Source of the DNA: Tupaia tana
Lineage: Eukaryota > Chordata > Mammalia > Scandentia > Tupaiidae
DNA length: 64,000 nucleotides
Assembly: GCA_026018925.1 (NCBI GenBank)
Contig: JAKSZU010000050.1
Coordinates: 992,001-1,056,000 of the forward strand
Direction of reading: 5' to 3'
The first letter of the stretch is position 1; each line of letters starts with the position of its first letter. Positions 1 through 10,905 of the stretch are shown here, in pieces. The position numbers and the translations under genes are program-made. The notes beneath the pieces are model-generated. The model was given only the letters and a program-made list of their open reading frames with translations. It made no database searches and was not told the DNA's origin.

Positions 1-336
1 GTTGGAGTTAGCGTCAGGGCCAGGATAGGGTTGCGGTTGAGATTCAGGTGTCCGCCTAGTGTTAGGGTTAGGTGTATGGTTTGATTTAGGATTCAGGTTA
101 GGTTAGGTTTGAAGTTAGTTTGAGGGAGTAAGTTTAGGGCTACTGTTAGTTTTCTGTTAACTGTTACAGTTGGAGTAAGCGTCAGGGTCAGGGTAGGGTG
201 GGGGTTAAGCATAAGGTGTCCGCCTATCGTTAGGGTTAGGTCTATGATTTGATTTAGGCTTCAGGTTAGGTTAGGTTTGAACTTAGTTTGAGGGAGTCAG
301 TTTAGGGCTACTGTTAGTTTTCGGGTAACTGTTACT

Positions 337-504
337 GTTGGAGTAAGCGTCAGGGTCTGGTTAGGTTTGGGGTTGAGCTTAAGGTGTCCGCCTAGGGTTA
401 GGGTTAGGTGTATGGTTTGATTTAGGCTTCAGGTTATGTTAGGTTTGCACTTAGTTTGAGGGAGTAAGTTTAGGGCTACTGTTAGTTTTCGTTTAACTGT
501 TACG
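337..504 (+). repeat. Representative satellite monomer (168 bp)
   Basis: This is one monomer, taken with its start at GTTGGAG. In order it has: a G-rich left part (GTTGGAG, then CAGGGTC, then a GGTTAGG/TTGGGG stretch); the landmark CTTAAGGTGTCCGCC; a telomere-like block; a linker of type GTGTATGG or GTCTATGG with TTTGA; a well-conserved core of type GGCTTCAGGTTAGG followed by TTTGAACTTAGTTTGAGGGA; and a right part AGTTTAGGGCTACTGTTAG with TTTTCGG and a variable end. Monomer classes differ mostly from the variable right end into the left part: CGGTTCAGTGTTACGG with GAGATAGCG; CGTTTAACTG with GAGTAAGCG; CGGGAAACTG; CAGTATTATGG (167 bp); CAGTGATATGG with CCTGGAGG; and TTGTATTTTTC with GGATTTAGCC. 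The start chosen is arbitrary, as in any tandem array. Confidence 0.93.
391..408 (+). repeat. Interstitial telomere-like motif (one example per monomer)
   Basis: The 18-base motif CCTAGGGTTAGGGTTAGG contains nearly three units of the TTAGGG telomere repeat. Exact or one-mismatch versions occur just after the GTGTCCG landmark in most monomers across the window. Common variants are CCTAGTG, CCTATTG and GGTTTAGG. No monomer has a long pure TTAGGG run, so this is an internal motif and not a chromosome end. Confidence 0.9.
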
Positions 505-928
505 GTTGGAGTAAGCGTCAGGGTCAGGTTAGGGTGGGGGTTAAGCATAAGTTGTCCGCCTAGGGTTAGGGTTAGGTCTATGGTTTCATTTTGGCTTCAG
601 GTTAGGTTAGGATTGAACTTAGTTTGAGGGAGTAAGTTTAGGGCTACTGTTAGTTTTCGGTTCAGTGTTACGTTTGGAGTTAGCGTGAGGGTCCTTTTAG
701 GGTTGGTGTTGAGCTTAAGGTGTCCGCCTAGGGTTAGGGTTAGGTCTGTGGTTTGAGTTAGGCTTCAGGTTAGGTTAGGTTTGAACTTAGTTTGAGGGAG
801 TAAGTTTAGGGCTACTGTTAGTTTTCGGCTCAGTGTTACGGTGGGAGTTAGCGTGAGGGTCAGGTTAGGGTTGGGTTTGAACTTCCGGTGTCCGCCTAGG
901 GTTAGGGTTAGGTGTATGGTTTGATTTA

Positions 929-964
929 GGCTTCAGGTTAGGTTAGGTTTGAACTTAGTTTGAG
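929..964 (+). repeat. Most conserved core of the monomer (example)
   Basis: These 36 bases begin GGCTTCAGGTTAGG and end AACTTAGTTTGAG. The same segment is close to invariant between monomer classes that differ strongly elsewhere, for example the classes with CGTTTAACTG, CAGTATTATGG or CGGGAAACTG. Changes seen here are mostly single bases, such as GGATTGAAC for GGTTTGAAC, or AAGTTAG for AACTTAG. A bound protein or a nucleosome-position constraint could explain it, but so could frequent gene-conversion tracts. No known binding site is recognised. Confidence 0.65.
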
Positions 965-3900
965 GCAGTAAGTTTAGGGCTACTGTTAGTTTTCGGTTAA
1001 GTGTTACGGTTGGAGTAAGCGTCAGGGTCAGGTTAGGTTTGGGGTTGAGCTTAAGGTGTCCGCCTAGGGTTAGGGTTAGGTGTACGGTTTGATTTAGGCT
1101 TCAGGTTAGGTTAGGTTTGAACTTAGTTTGAGGGAGCAAGTTTAGGGCTACTGTTAGTTTTCGGTTCAGTGTTACGGTTGGAGATAGCGTCAGGGTCAGG
1201 TTAGGGTTGGGTTTGAGCTTCAGGTGTCCGCCTAGTGTTAGGGTTAGGTGTATGGTTTGATTTAGGCTTCAGGTTAGGTTAGGTTTGAAGTTAGTTTGAG
1301 GGAGTAAGTTTAGGGCTACTGTTAGTTTTCGGTTCAGTATTATGGTTTGAGTTAGCGTCAGGGTCAGGTTAGGGTTGGGGTTAGCTTGAGGTGTCCGCCT
1401 AGGGTTAGGGTTAGGTCCATGGTTTGATTTAGGCTCCTGGTTAGGTTTGGTTTGAACTTAGTTTGAGTGAGTAAGTTTAGGGCTACTGTTAGTTTTCGGT
1501 TCAGTGTTACGGTTGGAGATAGCGTCAGGGTCAGGTTAGCGTTGGAGTGTAGCTTAAGGTGTCCGCCTAGGGTTAGGGTTAGGTCCGTGGTTTGATTTAG
1601 GCTCCAGGTTAGGTTACGTTTGAACTTAGTTTGAGTGAGTAAGTTTAGGACTATTGTTAGTTTTCGGTTCAGTGTTACGGTTGGAGATAGCGTCAGGGTC
1701 AGGTTAGGGTTGGGGTTGAGCTTCAGGTGTCCGCCTAGGGTTAGGGTTAGGTCTATGGTTTCATTTAGGCTTCAGGTTAGGTTACGTTTGAACTTAGTTT
1801 GAGTGAGTAAGTTTAGGGCTACTGTTAGTTTTCGGTTTAGAGTTACGGTTGGAGATAGCGTCAGGGTCAGGTTAGGGTTGGGTTTGAACTTCAGGTGTCC
1901 GCCTAGTTTTAGGGTTAGGTGTATGGTTTGTTTTAGGCTTCAGGTTAGGTTAGGTTTGAACTTAGTTTGAGGGAGTAAGTTTAGGGCTACTGTTAATTTT
2001 CGTTTAACTGTTACGGTTGGAGTAAGCGTCAGGGTTAGGTTATGGTGGGGTTTAAGCATAAGGTGTCCGCCTAGGTTTAGGGTTAGGACTATGGTTTCAT
2101 TTAGGCTTCAGGTTAGGTTAGGATTGAACTTAGTTTGAGGGAGTAAGTTTAGGGCTACTGTTAGTTTTCGGTTCAGTGTTATGGTTGGATTTAACCTCAG
2201 GGTCAGGTTAGGTTTGGGGTTAAGCTTAAGGTGTCCTCCTAGGGTTAGGGTTAGGTCTATTGTTTGATTTAGGCTTCAGGTTAGGTTAGGTTTGAACTTA
2301 GTTTGAGGGAGTAAGTTTAGGGCTACTGTTAGTTTTTGGTTCAGTGTTACATTTGGAGTTAGCGTGAGTGTCCGGTTAGGGTTGGGGTTGAGCTGAAGGT
2401 GTCCGCCTAGGGTTAGGGTTAGGTCTGTGGTTTGAGATAGGCTTCAGGTTAGGTTAGGTTTGAACTTAGTTTGAGTGAGTAAGTTTATGGCTACTGTTAG
2501 TTTTCGGTTTAGTGTTACGGTTGGAGATTGCGTCAGGGTCAGGTTAGGGTTGGGGTTGAGCTTCAGGTGTCCGCCTATTGTTAGTGTTAGGTCTATGATT
2601 TGAGTTAGGCTTCAGGTTAGGTTAGGTTTGAACTTAGTATGAGCGAGTAGGTTTAGGGCTACTCTTAGTTTTCGGTTCAGTGATATGGTTGGAGTTAGCC
2701 TGGAGGTCAGGTTAGGGTTGGGGTTGAGCTTAAGGTGTCCGCCTAGGGTTAGGGTTAGGTCTATGGTTTCATTTAGGCTTCAGGTTAGGTTAGGATTGAA
2801 CCTAGTTTGAGGGACTAAGTTTAGGGCTACTGTTAGTTTTCGGTTCAGTGTTATGGTTGGAGATAGCGTCAGGGTCAAGTTAGGGTTGGGGTTGAGATTC
2901 AGGTGTCCGCCTATGGCTAGGGTTAGGTCTATGGTTTGAGTTAGGCTTCAGGTTAGGTTAGGTTTGAACTTAGTTTGACGGAGTAAGTTTAGGCCTATTG
3001 TATTTTTCGGTTCAGTGTTACGGTTGGATTTAGCCTCAGGGTTGGTTAGGGTTGGGGTTAAGCTTAAGGTGTCCGCCTAGGGTTAGGGTTAGGTGTATGG
3101 TTTGATTTAGGCTTCAGGTTAGGTTCGGTTTGAACTTAGTTTGAGGGAGTAAGTTTAGGGCTACTGTTATTTTTCGTTTAAGTGTTACGGTTGGAGTAAG
3201 CGTCAGGGTTAGGTTAGGGTGGGGGTTAAGCATAAGGTGTCCGCCTAGGGTTAGGGTTAGGTCTATGGTTTGAGTTAGGCTTCAGGTTAGGTTAGGTTTG
3301 AACTTAGTCTGAGGGAGTAAAATTAGGGCTACGGTTAGTTTTCGGTTCAGTGTTACGGTTGGAGTTAGCGTGAGGGTCTGGTTAGGGTTGGGGTTGAGCT
3401 TAAGGTGTCCGCCTAGGGTTAGGGTTAAGGGTATGGTTTGATTTTGGCTTCTGGTTAGGTTAGGTTTGAACTTAGTTTGAGTGAGTAAGTTTAGGGCTAC
3501 TGTTAGTTTTCCGTTCAGTATTATGGTTGGAGTTAGCGTCAGGGTCAGGTTAGGGTTGGGGTTAGCTTGAGGTGTCCGCCTCTGGTTAGGGTTAGGTCCA
3601 TGGTTTGATTTAGGCTCCAGGTTAGGTTACGTTTGAACTTAGTTTGAGTGAGTAAGTTTAGGACTACTGTTAGTTTTCGGTTCAGTGTTACGGTTGGAGA
3701 TAGCGTCAGGGTCAGGTTAGGGTTGGAGTGGAGCTTAAGGTGTCCGCCTAGGGTTAGGGTTAGGTCTGTGGTTTGATTTAGGCTTCAGGTTAGGTTACGT
3801 TTGAGCTTAGTTTGAGTGAGTAAGTTTAGGGCTACTGTTAGTTTTCGGTTTAGTGTTACGGATGGAGATAGCGTCAGGGTCAGGTTAGGTTTGGGGTTGA

Positions 3901-5059
3901 GCTTCAGGTGTCCGACTATTGTTAGGGTTAGGTCTATGATTTGAGTTAGGCTTCAGGTTAGGTTAGGTTTGAACTTAGTTTGAGCGAGTAAGTTTAGGGC
4001 TACTCTTAGTTTTCGGTTCAGTGATATGGTTGGAGTTAGCCTGGAGGTCAGGTTAGGGTTGGGATTGAGCTTATGGTGTCCGCCTAGGGTTAGGGTGAGG
4101 TGTATGGTTTGATTTAGGCTTCAGGTTAGTTTAGGTTTGAACTTAGTTTGAGGGAGTAAGTTTAAGGCTACTGTTAGTTTTCGGGAAACTGTTACGGTTG
4201 GAGTTAGCGTCAGGGCCAGGTTTGGGTTGGGGTTAAGCATAAGGTGTCCGCCTAGGGTTAGGGTTAGGTCTATGATTTGATTTAGGCTTCAGGTTAGGTT
4301 AGGTTTGAAATTAGTTTGAGGGAGTCAGTTTAGGGCTACTGTTATTTTTCGGTTAACTGTTACGGTTGGATTAAGCGTCAGGGTCAGGTTAGGTTTGGGG
4401 TTGAGCTTAAGGTGTCCGCCTAGGGTTAGAGTTAGGTGTATGGTTTGATTTAGGCTTCAGGTTAGGTTAGGTTTGAACTTAGTTTGAGGGAGTAAGTTTA
4501 GGGCTACTGTTAGTTTTCGGTTCAGTGTTACGGTTGGATTTAACCTAAGGGTCAGGTTAGGGTTGGGGTTAAGCTTAAGGTGTCCGCCTAGGGTTAGGGT
4601 TAGGTCTATTGTTTGATATAGGCTTCAGGTTAGGTTAGGTTTGAAATTAGTTTGAGGGAGTAAGTTTAGGGCTACTGTTAGTTTTTGGTTCAGTGTTACA
4701 TTTGGAGTTAGCGTGAGTGTCCGGTTAGTGTTGGGGTTGAGCTTAAGGTGTCCGCCTAGGGTTAGGGTTAGGTCTGTGGTTTGAGATAGGCTTCAGGTTA
4801 GCTTAGGTTTGAACTTAGTTTGAGTGAGTAAGTTTATGGCTACTCTTAGTTTTTGGTTCAGTGATATGGTTGGAGTTAGCCTGGAGGTCAGGTTAGGGTT
4901 GGGGTTGAGCTTAAGGTGTCCGCCTAGGGTTAGGGTTAGGTGTATGGTTTGATTTAGGCTTCAGGTTAGGTTAGGTTTGAAGTTAGTTTCAGGAAGTTTA
5001 GGGCTACTGTTAGTTTTCGGTTAACTGTTACAGTTGGAGTAAGCGTCAGGGTCAGGTTA

Positions 5060-5068
5060 GGGGGGGGG
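5060..5068 (+). repeat. G9 tract in a 164-bp marker monomer (copy A)
   Basis: Nine consecutive G residues replace the usual TTAGGGTGGGGG or TTAGGGTTGGGG. The landmark spacing here is 164 bp (4,915 to 5,079) because a 4-bp loss turns the usual GAGGGAGTAAG into CAGGAAG upstream of the G tract. The pair of changes marks one lineage of monomer. Confidence 0.9.
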
Positions 5069-8000
5069 TTAAGCATAAGGTGTCCGCCTATGGTTAGGAT
5101 TAGGTCTATGGTTTCATTTAGGCTTCAGGTTAGGTTAGGATTGAACTTAGTTTGAGGGACTAAGTTTAGGGCTACTGTTAGTTTTCGGTTCAGTGTTACG
5201 GTTGGAGATAGCGTCAGGGTCAAGTTAGGGTTGGGGTTGAGATTCAGGTGTCCTCCTAGGGCTAGGGTTAGGTCTATGGTTTGAGTTAGGCTTCAGGTTA
5301 GGTTAGGTTTGAACTTAGTTTGAGGGAGTAAGTTTAGGCCTATTGTATTTTTCGCTTCAGTGTTACGGTTGGATTTAGCCTCAGGGTCAGGTTAGGGTTG
5401 GGGTTAAGCTTAAGGTGTCTGCCTAGGGTTAGGGTTAGGTGTATGGTTTGATTTAGGCTTCAGGTTATGTTAGGTTTGAACTTAGTCTGAGGGAGTAAAA
5501 TTAGGGCAACTGTTAGTTTTCGGTTCAGTGTTACAGTGGGAGTTAGCGTGAGGGTCAGGTTAGGGTTGGGGTTGAGCTTAAGGTTTCCGCCTAGGGTTAG
5601 GTTTAGGTGTATGGTTTGATTTTGGCTTCTGGTTAGGTTAGGTTTGAACTTAGTTTGAGGGAGTAAGTTTAGGGCTACTGTTAGTTTTCTGGTAACTGTT
5701 ACGGTTGGAGTTAGCATCAGGGTCAGGTTAGGGTTGGGGTTGAGCTTAAGGTTTCCGCCTAGTGTTAGGGTTAGGTGTATGGTTTGATTTAGGCTTCAGG
5801 TTAGGTTAGGTTTGAACTTAGTTTGACGGAGTAAGTTTAGGGCTACTGTTAGTTTTCGGTTCAGTATTATGGTTGGAGTTAGCGTCAGGGTCAGGTTAGG
5901 GTTGGGGTTAGCTTGAGGTGTCCGCCTAGGGTTAGGGTTAGGTCCATGGTTTGATTTAGGCTCCAGGTTAGGTTACGTTTGAACTTAGTTTGAGTGAGTA
6001 AGTTTAGGACTACTCTTAGTTTTTGGTTCAGTGTTACGGTTGGAGATAGCGTCAGGGTCAGGTTAGGGTTGGAGTTGAGCTTAAGGTGTTCGCCTAGGGT
6101 TAGGGTTAGGTCTATGATTTGAGTTAGGCTTCAGGTTAGGTTACATTTGAACTTAGTTTGAGCGAGTAAGTTTAGGGCTACTCTTAGTTTTCGGTTCAGT
6201 GATATGGTTGGAGTTAGCCTGGAGGTCAGGTTAGGGTTGGGGTTGAGCTTCAGGTGTCCGCCTAGGGTTAGGGTTAGGTGTATGGTTTGATTTAGGCTTC
6301 AGGTTAGGTTAGGTTTGAACTTAGTTTGAGGGAGTAAGTTTAGGGCTACTGTTAGTTTTCGGTTAACTGTTACGGTTGGAGTTAGCGTAAGGGCCAGGTT
6401 AGGGTTGGGGTTGAGATTAAGGTGTCCGCCTTGGGTTAGGGTTAGGTGTATGGTTTGATTTAGGCTTCAGGTTAGGTTAGGTTTGAAGTTAGTTTGAGGG
6501 AGTAAGTTTAGGGCTACTGTTAGTTTTCGGTTAACTGTTACAGTTGGAGTAAGCGTCAGGGCCAGGTTAGGGTTGGGGTTGAGATTAAGGTGTCCGCCTA
6601 GTGTTAGGGTTAGGTGTATGGTTTGATTTAGGCTTCAGGTTAGGTTAGGTTTGAAGTTAGTTTGAGGGAGTAAGTTTAGGACTACTGTTAGTTTTCGGTT
6701 AACTGTTACAGTTGGAGTAAGCGTCAGGGTCATGGTAGGGTGGGGGTTAAGCATAAGGTGTCCGCCTAGGGTTAGGGTTAGGTCTATGGTTTCATTTAGG
6801 CTTCAGGTTAGGTTAGGATTGAACTTAGTTTGAGGGAGTAAGTTTAGGGCTACTGTTAGTTTTCGGTTCAGTGTTACGTTTGGACTTAGCGTGAATGTCC
6901 GGTTAGGGTTGGTGTTGAGCTTAAGGTGTCCGCCTAGGGTTAGGTTTAGGTCTGTGGATTGAGTTAGGCTTCAGGTTAGGTTAGGTTTGAACTTAGTTTG
7001 AGGAAGTCAGGTTAGGGCTACACTTAGTTTTCGGTTCAGTGTTACAGTGGGAGTTAGCGTGAGGGTCAGGTTATGGTTGGGTTTGAACTTCAGGTGTCCG
7101 CCTAGGGTTAGGGTTAGGTGTATGGTTTGAGTTAGGCTTCAGGTTAGGTTAGGTTTGAACTTAGTTTGAGGGAGTAAGTTTAGGGCTACTGTTAGTTTTC
7201 GGTTAAGTGTTACGGTTGGAGTAAGCGTCAGGGTCAGGTTAGGTTTGGGGTTGAGCTTAAGGTGTCCGCCTAGGGTTAGGTTTAGGTGTATGGTTTGATT
7301 AAGGCTTCAGGTTCGGTTAGGTTTGAACTTAGTTTGAGGGAGTAAGTTTAGGGCTACTGTTAGTTTTCGGATCAGTGTTACGGTTGGATTTAGCCTCAGG
7401 GTCAGGTTAGGGTTGGGTTTAAGCTTAAGGTGTCCGCCTAGGGTTAGGGTTAGTTCTATTGTTTGAGTTAGGCTTCAGGTTAGGTTAGGTTTGAACTTAG
7501 TTTGAGGGAGACAGTTTAGTGCTACTGTTAGTTTTCGTTTAACTGTTACGGTTGGAGTAAGCGTCAGGGTCAGGTTAAGGTGGAGGTTAAGCATAAGTTG
7601 TCCGCCTATGGTTAGGGTTATTTCTATGGTTTCATTTAGGCTTCAGGTTAGGTTAGGATTGAACTTAGTTTGACGAGTAAGTTTAGGGCTACTGTTAGTT
7701 TTCGGTTCAATGTTACGTTTGGAGTTAGTGTGAGGGTCCGGTTAGGGTTGGGGTTGAGCTTAAGGTGTCGGCCTAGGGTTCGGTTTAGGTCTGTGGTTTG
7801 AGATAGGCTTCAGATTAGGTTAAGTTTGAACTTAGTTTGAGGGAGTAAATTTAGTGCTACTGTTAATTTTCGGTTCAGTGTTACGGTTGGAGATAGCGTC
7901 AGGGTCAGGTTAGGGTTGGGGTTGAGCTTCAGGTGTCCGCCTAGGGTTAGGGTTAGGTCTATGGTTTGAGTTAGGCTTCAGGTTAGGTTAGGTTTGAACT

Positions 8001-10905
8001 TAGTCTGAGGGAGTAAAATTAGGCCTACTGTTATTTTTCGGTTCAGTGTTACGGTTGGAGTTAGCGTGAGGGTCAGGTTAGGGTTGGGGTTGGGCTTAAG
8101 GTGTCCGCCTAGGGTTAGGTTTAGGTGTATGGTTTGATTTAGGCTTCAGGTTAGGTTAGGTTTGAACTTAGTTTGAGGGAGTAAGTTTAGGGCTACTGTT
8201 AGTTTTCGGGAAACTGTTACGGTTGGAGTTAGCCTCAGGGCCAGGTTAGGGTTGGGGTTGAGCTTCAGGTGTCCGCCTAGGGTAAGGGTTAGGTCTATGT
8301 TTGAGTTAGGCTTCAGGTTAGGTTAGGTTTGAAGTTAGTTTGTGGGAGTAAGTTTAGGGCTACTGTTAGTTTTCGGTTAACTGTTACAGTTGGACTAAGC
8401 GTCAGGGTCAGGTTAGGGTGTGGGTTAAGCATAAGGTTTCCGCCTAGGGTTAGGGTTAGGTCTATGATTTCATTTAGGCTTCAGGTTAGGTTAGGATTGA
8501 ACTTAGTTTGAGGGAGTAAGTTTAGGGCTACTGTTAGTTTTCGGTTCAGTGTTCCGGTTGGATTTAGCCTCATGGTCAGGTTAGGGTTGGGGTTAAGCTT
8601 AAGGTGTCCGCCTAGTGTTAGGGTTAGGTGTATGGTTTCATTTAGGCTTCAGGTTAGGTTAGGATTGAACTTAGTTTGAGGGAGTAAGTTTAGGGCTACT
8701 GTTAGTTTTCGGTTCAGTGTTACGGTTGGAGATAGCGTCAGGGTCAAGTTAGGGTTGGGGTTGAGATTCAGGTGTCCGCCTAGGGCTAGGGTTAGGTCTA
8801 TATTTGAGTTAGGCTTCAGGTTAGGTTAGGTTTGAACTTAGTTTGAGGGAGTAAGTTTAGGCCTATTGTATTTTTCTGTTCAGTGTTACCGTTGGATTTA
8901 GCCTCACGGTCAGGTTAGGGTTGGGGTTAAGCTTAAGGTGTCCGCCTAGGGTTATGTTTAGGTGTATGGTTTGATTTAGGCTTCAGGTTAGGTTAGGTTT
9001 AAACTTAGTTTGAGGGAGTAAGTTTAGGGCTACTGTTAGTTTTCGTTTAAGTGTTACGGTTGGAGTAAGCGTCAGGGTTAGGTTAGGGTGGGGGTTAAGC
9101 ATAAGGTGTCCGCCTAGGGTTAGGGTTAGGTCTATGGTTTCATTTAGGCTTTAGGTTAGGTTAGGATTGAACTTAGTTTGAGGGAGTAAGTTTAGGGCTA
9201 CTGTTAGTTTTCGGTTCAGTGTTACGGTTGGAGTTAGCGTGAGGGTTAGGTTAGTGTTGGGTTTGAACTTCAGGTGTCCGCCTAGGGATAGGGTTAGGTC
9301 TATGGTTTGAGTTAGGCTTCAGGTTAGGTTAGGTTTGAACTTAGTCTGAGGGAGTAAGTTTAGGGCTACTGTTAGTTTTCGGTTCAGTGTTACGGTTGGA
9401 GTTAGCGTGAGGGTCAGGTTAGTGTTGGGTTTGAACTTCAGGTGTCCGCCTAGTTTTAGGGTTAGGTGTATGGTTTGATTTAGGCTTCAGGTTAGGTTAG
9501 GTTTGAACTTAGTTTGAGGGAGTAAGTTTAGGGCTACTGTTAATTTTCGTTTAACTGTTACGGTTGGAGTAAGCGTCAGGGTTAGGTTATGGTGGGGTTT
9601 AAGAATAAGGTGTCCGCCTAGGTTTAGTGTTAGGACTATGGTTTCATTTAGGCTTCAGGTTAGGTTAGGATTGAACTTAGTTTGAGGGAGTAAGTTTAGG
9701 GCTACTGTTAGTTTTCGGTTCAGTGTTATGGTTGGATTTAACCTCAGGGTCAGGTTAGGGTTGGGGTTAAGCTTAAGGTGTCCGCCTAGGGTTAGGGTTA
9801 GGTCTATTGTTTGATTTAGGCTTCAGGTTAGGTTAGGTTTGAACTTAGTTTGAGGGAGTAAGTTTAGGGCTACTGTTAGTTTTTGGTTCAGTGTTACATT
9901 TGGAGTTAGCGTGAGTGTCCGGTTAGGGTTGGGGTTGAGCTGAAGGGGTCCGCCTAGGGTTAGGGTTAGGTCTGTGGTTTGAGATAGGCTTCAGGTTAGG
10001 TTAGGTTTGAACTTAGTTTGAGGAAGTAAGTTTAGGGCTACTGTTAGTTTTCTGGTAACTATTACGGTTGGAGTTAGCGTCAGGTACAGGTTAGGGTTTG
10101 GGTTGAGCTTAAGGTTTCCGCCTAGTGTTAGTGTTAGGTGTATGGTTTGATTTAGGCTTCAGGTTAGGTTAGGTATGAACTTAGTTTGAGGGAGTAAGTT
10201 TAGGGCTACTGTTATTTTTCGGTTCAGTATTATGGTTGGAGTTAGCGTCAGGGTCAGGTTAGGGTTGGGGTTAGCTTGAGGTGTCCGCCTAGGGTTAGGG
10301 TTAGGTCCATGGTTTGATTTAGGCTCCAGGTTAGGTTACGTTTGAACTTAGTTTGAGTGAGTAAGTTTAGGACTACTGTTAGTTTTCGGTTCAGTGTTAC
10401 GGTTGGAGATAGCGTCAGGGTAAGGTTAGGGTTGGGGTTGTGCTTCAGGTGTCCACCTAGGGTTAGGGTTAGGTCTCTGGTTTGATTTAGGCTTCAGGTT
10501 AGGTTACGTTTGAACTTAGTTTGAGTGAGTAAGTTTAGGGCTACTGTTAGTTTTCGGTTTAGTGTTACGGTTGGAGATAGCGTCAGGGTCAGGTTAGGTT
10601 TGGGGTTGAGCTTCAGGTGTCCGACTATTGTTAGGGTTAGGTCTATGATTTGAGTTAGGCTTCAGGTTAGGTTAGGTTTGAACTCAGTTTGAGCGAGTAA
10701 GTTTAGGGCTACTCTTAGTTTTCGGTTCAGTGATATGGTTGGAGTTAGCCTGGAGGTCAGGTTAGGGTTGGGGTTGAGCTTAAGGTGTCCGCCTAGGGTT
10801 AGGGTTAGGTGTATGGTTTGATTTAGGCTTCAGGTTAGGTTAGGTTTGAACTTAGTTTGAGGGAGTAAGTTTAGGGCTACTCTTAGTTTTCGGGAAACTG
10901 TTACG

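Larger units (their letters stand above)
1..10905 (+). repeat. Super-repeat copy A (~65 monomers)
   Basis: The copy starts GTTGGAGTTAGCGTCAGGGC at base 1, and the same sequence restarts at 10,906. Marker monomers along it include the G9 tract at 5,060, the CCGACTATTG variants near 3,910 and 10,620, and the CGGGAAACTG monomer just before the next copy. From about 8.3 kb to its end, A and the next copy stay in constant register (offset 11,577). The true left edge may lie upstream of the window, so A may be the tail of a longer series. Confidence 0.85.

Noticed and set aside
151-172. CENP-B box-like sequence in the TTTTCGG/TTACGG part of monomers
   Set aside because: TTCG followed by an A at the right spacing appears in some monomers, but the required CGGG end of the 17-bp CENP-B box is absent. 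A different centromere protein site cannot be excluded.
5460-5717. 85-residue minus-strand open frame, identical at 16,533-16,790 and 24,417-24,674
   Set aside because: It is the translated satellite: residues are mostly L, T, N, P, V and K in dipeptide patterns from the CCTAAC hexamer, with a 56-residue period. Identity between copies follows from DNA duplication. No domain, no promoter and no flanking gene are visible.
8329-8511. 60-residue plus-strand open frame, with near copies at 19,906, 28,294 and 38,867
   Set aside because: It spans parts of two monomers in a chance stop-free frame. The amino-acid changes between copies (C/W, S/R, G/W) look unconstrained, and the composition is that of the repeat.
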